NCBI GenBank assembly: GCA_902796975.1
Contig: CADBRF010000047.1
Coordinates: 1 to 7,487 of the forward strand
DNA: 7,487 nt
Direction: 5' to 3'
DNA from: an uncultured Coriobacteriaceae bacterium
GTDB taxonomy: Bacteria > Actinomycetota > Coriobacteriia > Coriobacteriales > QAMH01
Under the pieces are notes generated by a model. That model saw nothing but the letters and a program-made list of their open reading frames with translations. It had not been told where the DNA came from and made no database searches. The position numbers and the translations under genes were made by a program. Shown in pieces: positions 1 to 4,373 of this stretch. Within the stretch, counting starts at the first letter, position 1, and every line of letters starts with the position of its first letter.

Positions 1-255
1 GCCGCACGTGTTGCCGAGCAGCAGGCTGCCAAGAAGGCCGCCAAACAGGCTGCCGCTGAGGAAGCCGCAAAGAAGGCTGCTGAGGAGCGCGCTGCCAAGA
101 AGGCTGCCAAGGAAGAGCGTGCAAAGCAGTACGCTGAGAAGGCTGCCAAGAAGGCCGAAGCTGAGGCTGCAAAGGCTGCTGAGGCTGCTGCCGCTGAGGC
201 TCCTGCTGAGGCTGCTGAAGAAGCTGTCCCCGAGACCGAGGCTGCTGCTGAGTAA
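1..255 (+). CDS. C-terminal Ala/Lys/Glu-rich tail of an unidentified protein (5' end outside window)
   Basis: The frame is open from base 1 and stops at TAA 253-255, giving 84 residues with no start in the window. The visible part is almost entirely Ala, Lys and Glu. Its first ~55 residues are basic AAKKA/AEEAAKKA-type repeats, predicted as a long charged helix. The last ~25 are acidic and Ala/Pro-rich (AAEAPAEAAEEAVPETEAAAE). The 14-mer gctgccaagaaggc recurs exactly at 25, 91 and 142, all in frame, so the tail probably grew by repeat expansion. No folded domain is visible, so function cannot be assigned. Such tails occur on some ribosomal proteins, histone-like proteins and other nucleic-acid-binding proteins of GC-rich bacteria. 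Ribosomal protein L31 is one weak guess, because rpmE often lies near DUF1385 genes. The reading frame is sure; the identity is not. Confidence 0.75.
   Translation, partial: AARVAEQQAAKKAAKQAAAEEAAKKAAEERAAKKAAKEERAKQYAEKAAKKAEAEAAKAAEAAAAEAPAEAAEEAVPETEAAAE
25..155 (+). repeat. In-frame coding repeats (AAKKA units)
   Basis: The exact 14-mer gctgccaagaaggc starts at 25, 91 and 142. The spacings of 66 and 51 bases are both multiples of three, and shorter variants such as gcaaagaaggctgc lie between them. The repeats encode the Ala-Lys helix of the upstream protein. Preservation of near-identical codons suggests recent expansion or conversion, not only selection on amino-acid composition. Confidence 0.7.
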
Positions 256-296
256 TCCAGTTTCTCTATAGCGTGATTTGAAGGGCGTCGTGCTGA

Positions 297-454
297 AGGG
301 CATGGCGCCCTTTCCGCGTTCTGGTGGAGGGCATGGAGCGGCGAAGTCTGCATCCCAGAGGGCACGAAGGCTCGAAGTCTTCACCCTGGGAGGGCGCGAA
401 GGCACCATGTCTGCATCTGCTGCAGAGATGTCCGGGTTATGTCTCGTGCCCTTT
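297..454 (+). repeat. Degenerate tandem array, ~31-32-base period
   Basis: Units begin with the anchor AGGGC at 297, 328, 359 and 391 (steps of 31, 31 and 32). A second anchor, aagtct or atgtct, falls at 344, 375, 407 and 439 (steps of 31, 32 and 32), so the period outlasts the first anchor into a fifth unit. By hand alignment, units 328 and 359 match at about 22 of 31 positions and units 359 and 391 at about 21 of 31. The first unit (297) is similar only over its first dozen bases. The period is not a multiple of three. The repeats are too divergent, and lack separate spacers, to be CRISPR. Confidence 0.6.
359..452 (+). promoter_or_regulatory. Large closed stem with internal hairpins in the thyX leader
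   Basis: AGGGCACGA (359-367) is exactly complementary to TCGTGCCCT (444-452). G-T and A-T pairs extend the helix to 357-454. Inside, CTTC/GAAG (379-382/398-401) stacked near CCCT/AGGG (384-387/391-394) gives one hairpin. TCTGCA/TGCAGA (410-415/421-426) gives a second. Together they form a three-way-junction-like fold. The right arm can instead pair locally (GCCCT 448-452 with AGGGC 461-465, TCTC 442-445 with GAGA 466-469), so two states are possible. The pairing is visible; an RNA function is inferred. Confidence 0.4.
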
Positions 455-464
455 TGCCGCAGGG

Positions 465-530
465 CGAGAACAGATGTGACGATTCGGCAAATACCCGGGC
501 GCAAAACACTCAGCCCGTTCTCGTTTTGTT
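465..530 (+). terminator. Possible terminator or attenuator-like helix with T-rich run
   Basis: CGAGAAC (465-471) is exactly complementary to GTTCTCG (517-523), which is directly followed by TTTTGTT (524-530). The helix can be extended outward through three G-T pairs, an A-T and a C-G. Inside it, CGGGC (496-500) pairs with GCCCG (513-517), an end base that the outer helix would compete for. The 45-base loop is large for a classical intrinsic terminator, so efficiency is doubtful. It could end the upstream transcript or act as an attenuator for thyX, since its left arm overlaps the alternative hairpin at 442-469. Confidence 0.35.
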
Positions 531-552
531 AGCATACAAGCTCAGATTGTCC

Positions 553-583
553 ATGGGAGACTGGCTTGTTGCCAACTTCCCAT
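553..583 (+). promoter_or_regulatory. Hairpin just upstream of the thyX ribosome-binding site
   Basis: ATGGGA (553-558) pairs with TCCCAT (578-583). After a symmetric 3x3 internal loop, TGGC (562-565) pairs with GCCA (571-574) around the pentaloop TTGTT. The helix ends 7 bases before the AAGGAG Shine-Dalgarno (591-596). Placement suggests an influence on translation initiation or mRNA stability of thyX, or a protein-binding site. Chance occurrence cannot be excluded for a 10-bp interrupted stem. Confidence 0.4.
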
Positions 584-601
584 AGTGAATAAGGAGCTTG
601 C

Positions 602-1303
602 ATGGAAGTCGAACTTCTCTACCATACCCCCGATCCTCAGCGCGCCGTCGCCTCTGCCGCGCGCCTCTGCTACGCGCCAGTGGGTGCCAAGGAGCTCATG
701 GAAACCATGACCGATGCCCAGGTTGAGCACCTTCTCGGTACCATCCTCGGGTCTGGGCATTTCTCCACGCTCGAGCATGCGAGCTATACCTTCGCCATCG
801 ATGGTGTTTCCCGCGCCATGACTCACCAGCTCGTCCGTCATCGCCTTGCTTCCTTCAACCAGCAGTCGCAGCGCTATGTCACCTTCGAAGAGGAACCCTC
901 CTGGGTCATTCCCGAATCGGTAAAGAAGGCTGGTGCTCTCGATGTGTTCAAGAAGGCAACCGATGCGGCGTTCGAAGGGTATCGCGCTCTGGTCGAAGCT
1001 GGGGTCCCCGCGGAGGATGCCCGTTATCTTCTTCCCAACGCGTGCGAGAGCAAAATCGTCGTCACGATGAACATCCGCGAGCTCCTCCACTTCTTCTCGC
1101 TGCGCTGCTGCAACCGCGCACAGTGGGAAATTCGCGAAGTCGCCATTCGCATGTTGGAGCTCGTTCGCCCCACAGCTCCGATTATCTTCGCGAATGCTGG
1201 CCCTGGCTGCGTGCGCGGCAAGTGCCCCGAAGGCAAGATGACCTGCGGGCATCCCTGGAAAGACGGCAAGCCCACCCCGCTTGATGAGGAAGCAGGCAAG
1301 TAA
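602..1303 (+). CDS. thyX: Flavin-dependent thymidylate synthase ThyX
   Basis: The enzyme methylates dUMP to dTMP with methylene-tetrahydrofolate as carbon donor, using FAD and reduced nicotinamide. Unlike ThyA it yields tetrahydrofolate, not dihydrofolate. The 233-residue protein has the ThyX signature RHRx7S at residues 79-89 (R79, H80, R81, S89, within RHRLASFNQQSQRY). The upstream HFSTLEHA segment (53-60) and the RYLLPNACESK segment (141-151) with nearby helices also fit the family, whose members are commonly 220-260 residues, cytosolic and homotetrameric. The C-terminus has a Cys-rich stretch (C203, C208, C215, then H217). ATG 602 is chosen because AAGGAG (591-596) lies 5 bases upstream and the N-terminus begins directly with the family's first strand. 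It is probably the first gene of the operon, preceded by a long structured leader; the next gene starts 3 bases after its stop. Confidence 0.97.
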   Translation: MEVELLYHTPDPQRAVASAARLCYAPVGAKELMETMTDAQVEHLLGTILGSGHFSTLEHASYTFAIDGVSRAMTHQLVRHRLASFNQQSQRYVTFEEEPSWVIPESVKKAGALDVFKKATDAAFEGYRALVEAGVPAEDARYLLPNACESKIVVTMNIRELLHFFSLRCCNRAQWEIREVAIRMLELVRPTAPIIFANAGPGCVRGKCPEGKMTCGHPWKDGKPTPLDEEAGK

Positions 1304-1306
1304 GAA

Positions 1307-2626
1307 GTGAGCGAGCTCAAACGCGCGGTCTCTGCAGATAGCGACGTCAAGCTGCGCACCTATGTGGGCGGTCAGGCTCTCATCGAGGGCATCATGATGC
1401 GGGGACGTTACAACTGGGCGGTTGCCATCCGTCAGCCCGATGGGACCATCTATACCGAAGAGCATGACCTTGCTAGCGGGCGTGATAAGAATTCCTGGCT
1501 GCGCTGGCCGGTCATCCGCGGCTGCACGGCATTTGTCGAATCGCTCGTGCTGGGCTTCAAGGCGCTCAACATTTCTTCCGAGCACGCTTACGACTGGAGC
1601 GAGGAAGAAGAAGGAGAGGGGAGCGGTGATAAAGCCGTTTCTGCAGAGCCCCTCGCTGCTGATGTTGCCGCACCGGCAGTGAATGCAAGCGCCACAGCAG
1701 CTGGTGCTGTGGCTCCAGCCGAAAAGCTTGCGGCCCCGGCCGGAGATTCTGCCATCCCAACCGAAAAGTCTGTAGCTCCAGCTAAAGAGGTCGTGGAGGA
1801 GGAGAAGGAAAACAGTGAGAGCGGCATGGGCGCTTGGATGCTCGTTTCCACCATTTTGGGTATCGTGCTCGGCATCGCTATTTTCATGGTCGCTCCTGCC
1901 TGGATCTCTAACCTCATCCTTGGCGAAAGCGCGATGAACACTGCCGCTTGGAACGTGCTCGATGGCATCATCCGCGTCGCCATCTTCATTGCCTACATTT
2001 GGGCCATCAGCCTCATGAAAGATATCAACCGGATGTTCTGCTACCACGGAGCTGAACATAAGACCATCCACTGCTTCGAGCACGGGCTGCCGCTTACGCC
2101 GGAAAATGCCATGCAGTTTCCACGTCTGCACGTGCGGTGCGGAACTGCTTTCATGATCATGGTCATGATCGTCGCCATCTTTGTCTACACGGCTCTGGGC
2201 AACCCCATCAATTCGCTTGTTGACCTCACCGGCGTTACCGAAGGTCCCTTGCGCTTCGTACTCGTGGTTTTCGTCCGCATCCTCTTCCTCCCGCTTATCG
2301 CTGGCCTTTCCTATGAAGTCACGGTCAAATGGGCGGGCTCGCACCCCAGCAATCCGCTTGTGCGCATTGTGCTCTGGCCGGGTCTGCAGATGCAGCGCCT
2401 GACGACGAATCCCCCCGACGAGAGCATGCTCGAATGCGCCATTGCAGCCATGCAGCTGGTGCTTGCCCGCGAAGAGGCTGAGGCTCAGGCGCGCGCCTTG
2501 CAGAATGACGAGGCTGCGGCGGGTGAGTCTTTGGGGGATGCGAGTTCCGAGCATGAGGCGCCAGGTTTCACCACGCGGTCGCCCCTGCCCCAGAAACAAG
2601 CGATTGCAGCACATGAGGAGGTTTGA
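1307..2626 (+). CDS. DUF1385 (YqhQ-like) polytopic membrane protein
   Basis: The 439-residue protein is of a family whose biochemical function I do not know to be established. Family hallmarks are YVGGQALIEGIMMRG near the N-terminus (19-33), a His/Cys block at 245-278 (C245, H247, the GAEHKTIHC run with H251, H255 and C256, then H259, H275, C278), and VLWPGLQMQRLTT (355-367) followed by a DESMLECAI helix. Four membrane segments are likely, near 176-199, 216-237, 279-297 and 316-336. A low-complexity Glu-, then Ala/Pro-rich stretch (~97-172) separates the N-terminal domain from the first segment, and a charged Ala/Glu tail (~388-439) follows the core. Both make it longer than B. subtilis YqhQ (about 320). 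GTG 1307 is the start; it lies 3 bases after thyX and lacks a strong ribosome-binding site, so translational coupling to thyX is likely. Linkage to aroQ-peptidase-efp is shared with B. subtilis. Confidence 0.9.
   Translation: MSELKRAVSADSDVKLRTYVGGQALIEGIMMRGRYNWAVAIRQPDGTIYTEEHDLASGRDKNSWLRWPVIRGCTAFVESLVLGFKALNISSEHAYDWSEEEEGEGSGDKAVSAEPLAADVAAPAVNASATAAGAVAPAEKLAAPAGDSAIPTEKSVAPAKEVVEEEKENSESGMGAWMLVSTILGIVLGIAIFMVAPAWISNLILGESAMNTAAWNVLDGIIRVAIFIAYIWAISLMKDINRMFCYHGAEHKTIHCFEHGLPLTPENAMQFPRLHVRCGTAFMIMVMIVAIFVYTALGNPINSLVDLTGVTEGPLRFVLVVFVRILFLPLIAGLSYEVTVKWAGSHPSNPLVRIVLWPGLQMQRLTTNPPDESMLECAIAAMQLVLAREEAEAQARALQNDEAAAGESLGDASSEHEAPGFTTRSPLPQKQAIAAHEEV
1595..1822 (+). other. Low-complexity linker inside the DUF1385 gene
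   Basis: Codons ~97-172 encode an acidic run (EEEEGEGSGD) followed by Ala/Pro/Val-rich sequence with recurring P-x-E-K units (APAEK at 136-140, IPTEK at 150-154, APAK at 157-160), then a second acidic run. It is predicted to be disordered and sits between the conserved N-terminal domain and the first membrane segment. The reading frame continues through it and the codon choice resembles the flanks, so it is not a frameshift. Confidence 0.65.
2615..2621 (+). promoter_or_regulatory. Shine-Dalgarno that decides the aroC start
   Basis: GAGGAGG lies in the last codons of the DUF1385 gene. It is 10 bases from ATG 2632 but only 1 base from an in-frame TTG at 2623. This favours ATG 2632, which also gives the canonical AroC N-terminus MRFVTAGESHG. 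Confidence 0.75.
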
Positions 2627-2631
2627 TCTCC

Positions 2632-3801
2632 ATGCGTTTTGTCACAGCAGGTGAATCTCACGGGCCGGCACTTATCGCGGTTGTAAGCGATGTACCAGCA
2701 GGTGTGGAAGTGAGCGAAGAGAAGCTCAACGCCGATCTCGCCCGCCGCCAGGGCGGTTACGGGCGCGGTGGCAGGCAGAAGATTGAGAAGGACCGGGTTA
2801 CCGTCCTCTCCGGCCTGCGCTTTGGCAATACTCTGGGAACGCCCATTGCGCTCGAAGTGGTCAACGACGACCATGTCCACTGGACAGACCGCATGCCTCC
2901 CTTTGGGCAGCGTCCCGACGATCTCACCCGCGAGACGCATCCGCGTCCTGGCCATGCAGACCTCGTGGGCATGCTCAAGAACGATACAGATGACGCACGC
3001 GATATCCTCGAGCGATCCAGCGCTCGCGAGACGACTGCGCGCGTGGCAGCGGGCGGCATTGCAAAGGCAGTGCTCGCCTGTTTCGGTTGCGAGGTGACTT
3101 CCTTCGTCACCCGCATTGGGCCTGTTGCCCTACCACCTGATGACTCCTTCCTCTCTCCAGACTTCAAGCCCAATGTCGAGGCGATTGAGGCGTCGACTTG
3201 CCGTTGCCCCAGCGAGGAGACAACCAAGCTCATGGAGCAGGCTATTGACGCTGCAGGAATCGCGGGGCTTTCGCTTGGCGGAGAGTTCACCGTTGCCGCC
3301 ACGGGCCTCACGCCTGGGCTGGGCACCTTCGTCTCTGGTCCCGAGCGCTTGACCTCCCGTCTGGGTGCCGCCGTCTTCTCCATCCCCGCCATAAAGGGCG
3401 TGGAGTTTGGCATGGGCTTCGACGCGTGCAAGCGTCCCGGTTCCCAAGTTCACGACCCTATCGTCTACAGCACCGCTGCCGGCTATAGCAGGATTTCCAA
3501 CAACGCTGGTGGCCTCGAAGGGGGCATGACGAGTGGCGCTCCGCTCATCGTGCATGCGGGCATGAAACCTATTCCCACCATGCGCACCCCGCTTGCAACG
3601 GTCGATACGGATACTCATGAGCCAGTTGAGGCCTCCAAGGAGCGGTCGGATGTGTGCGCGGTTCCCGCAGCTGCGGTTGTGGCAGAAGCGGAAGTCGCCT
3701 GCGTGCTCGCTGATGCTTACCTCGACAAGTTCGGCCATGACACCATCTCGGACACGCTCGAAGCTTGGCGCGCCTACTGCGCCCGGATTGCGAGCGCCTG
3801 A
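2632..3801 (+). CDS. aroC: Chorismate synthase
   Basis: AroC catalyses the last shikimate-pathway step, 5-enolpyruvylshikimate-3-phosphate to chorismate, in the cytosol, with reduced FMN as a cofactor that is not net consumed. The 389-residue length is usual. Visible landmarks are GESHG (7-11, with the conserved His 10), RRQGGYGRGGRQ (38-49), RPGHAD (105-110), the signature RSSARETTARV (128-138), the glycine-rich AGGLEGGMTSG (292-302), RTPLATVD (318-325) and the C-terminal signature ERSDVCAVPAAAV (337-349). No signature region is missing or broken. It starts 5 bases after the DUF1385 stop, and its TGA shares its last base with the aroK ATG (TGATG), so the two are probably translationally coupled. 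No domain for flavin reduction is fused, so a separate reductant is expected. Confidence 0.98.
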   Translation: MRFVTAGESHGPALIAVVSDVPAGVEVSEEKLNADLARRQGGYGRGGRQKIEKDRVTVLSGLRFGNTLGTPIALEVVNDDHVHWTDRMPPFGQRPDDLTRETHPRPGHADLVGMLKNDTDDARDILERSSARETTARVAAGGIAKAVLACFGCEVTSFVTRIGPVALPPDDSFLSPDFKPNVEAIEASTCRCPSEETTKLMEQAIDAAGIAGLSLGGEFTVAATGLTPGLGTFVSGPERLTSRLGAAVFSIPAIKGVEFGMGFDACKRPGSQVHDPIVYSTAAGYSRISNNAGGLEGGMTSGAPLIVHAGMKPIPTMRTPLATVDTDTHEPVEASKERSDVCAVPAAAVVAEAEVACVLADAYLDKFGHDTISDTLEAWRAYCARIASA

Positions 3802-4373
3802 TGGCGGGGGAGCAGTGTCACGAGCATATTGTCCTCATCGGTTTTATGGGCTCGGGAAAGTCGACGGTTGCCCGGAGACTCAAGAAACTCACTGGGCTCC
3901 CCATCATCGACGTGGACGCTCGGATCGAGCAGATGCAAGGGAAGACCATCTCCGCGATTTTCGATGAGGTGGGCGAGGAGGGCTTCAGGCAAATTGAGAC
4001 CGCCACGCTGGCGGGAATCGTGAACGAGCCGAGAAGCATCGTCTCCTGCGGTGGCGGTGTTGTCTCGACCCCTGCGAATCTTCCTGTCTTGGCTGACCTG
4101 GGCACGGTTGTGTATCTCCAGGTTCCGCTTGAGGAGGCAATCGAAAGGATATCGGACCCTTCCACACGCCCGATGCTCTCCGGGCCAACGCCAGTGGAAG
4201 ATATCTATGCGGAGCGGCTCCCCCTCTACGAAGAGGCTGCAGATGTGACCGTAAACACATCGGGTAAGTCCGTGGGTAAGGTGGCCGCGTTCGTGCTCCA
4301 AGCAGTTCAAGAACATGACAATTGTCTACGAGGTAATTGTCATGCCGAAAAAGGAAGCGAGGCTTTGTTGTGA
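3801..4373 (+). CDS. aroK: Shikimate kinase
   Basis: AroK phosphorylates shikimate at the 3-hydroxyl using ATP (pathway step 5). The 190-residue protein has the Walker A loop GFMGSGKST (14-22; K20), the shikimate-site aspartates in IIDVDARIE (D37, D39), R63 in GFRQIE, the CGGGVV loop (83-88; G84-G86), the lid arginine R123 in STRPML, and R139 in AERLPLYEEAAD. ATG 3801 is preferred over an upstream in-frame TTG at 3765 because it overlaps the aroC stop by one base and puts the P-loop at the usual place. The folded domain appears to end near residue 171, as in kinases of about 170-176 residues. The last ~19 residues (HDNCLRGNCHAEKG...) are an unusual Cys-containing tail encoded by the AT-richer hairpin segment before aroB. 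The stop overlaps the aroB GTG by 4 bases (GTGA). Confidence 0.96.
   Translation: MAGEQCHEHIVLIGFMGSGKSTVARRLKKLTGLPIIDVDARIEQMQGKTISAIFDEVGEEGFRQIETATLAGIVNEPRSIVSCGGGVVSTPANLPVLADLGTVVYLQVPLEEAIERISDPSTRPMLSGPTPVEDIYAERLPLYEEAADVTVNTSGKSVGKVAAFVLQAVQEHDNCLRGNCHAEKGSEALL
4314..4344 (+). promoter_or_regulatory. 14-bp perfect hairpin / operator-like inverted repeat at aroK-aroB junction
   Basis: CATGACAATT (4314-4323) is exactly complementary to AATTGTCATG (4335-4344). Pairing continues inward through G-T, T-G, C-G and T-A to a triloop ACG (4328-4330). By count the 31 bases are about 39% GC, well below the flanking genes. The left arm also contains the palindrome GACAATTGTC (4317-4326), and ATTGTC recurs at 4321 and 4336. 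It could be an RNA hairpin (stability, processing or translation control of aroB, whose GTG lies 25 bases on) or a dimeric repressor site for an internal promoter. No -10/-35 pair is convincing. The structure is certain; the role is inferred. Confidence 0.6.
4359..4362 (+). promoter_or_regulatory. Shine-Dalgarno that decides the aroB start
   Basis: GAGG, with a second purine-rich run AAGGAAG just upstream (4351-4357), ends 7 bases before GTG 4370. The alternative in-frame TTG at 4337 lies inside the hairpin and would add a basic non-family extension (SCRKRKRGF). Confidence 0.65.

Larger units (their letters stand above)
256..601 (+). other. 346-base non-coding region upstream of thyX
   Basis: No convincing gene lies here. 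The short open frames in it have no family resemblance, and the 31-32-base repeat period would break a coding frame. The stretch contains a weak hairpin after the upstream gene (AAGGGC 296-301 with GCCCTT 307-312), a degenerate tandem array (297 to ~454), long-range complementary segments (359-367 with 444-452; 465-471 with 517-523), a T-rich run (524-530), and a hairpin (553-583) ahead of the thyX ribosome-binding site. I checked by eye for tmRNA, RNase P RNA, SRP RNA and common riboswitch consensus elements and recognised none. No clear -35/-10 promoter pair could be assigned. It probably holds the terminator region of the upstream gene and a long thyX leader or a small RNA. Confidence 0.6.

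Noticed and set aside
297..454. CRISPR array
   Set aside because: The period is too short to include both repeat and spacer, the units are only about two-thirds identical, and no cas genes are present.
278..532. An 84-codon plus-strand open frame in the gap before thyX
   Set aside because: It has no recognisable domain, no convincing ribosome-binding site, and runs through a 31-32-base repeat array whose period breaks the frame.
256..601. A known structured RNA (tmRNA, RNase P RNA, SRP RNA, T-box, cobalamin or other common riboswitch)
   Set aside because: None of the conserved core motifs that I could check by eye is present. A covariance-model search would be decisive and could not be run.
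542..2614. A 690-codon open frame on the minus strand, antisense to thyX and most of the DUF1385 gene
   Set aside because: The translation is rich in His, Asp, Arg and Gly without any recognisable domain, as expected for the complement of GC-rich codons. The plus strand encodes two clearly conserved proteins over the same bases.
3765..3800. Upstream TTG start for aroK adding 12 residues
   Set aside because: ATG 3801 overlaps the aroC stop in the usual coupled manner and gives a normal distance to the P-loop.
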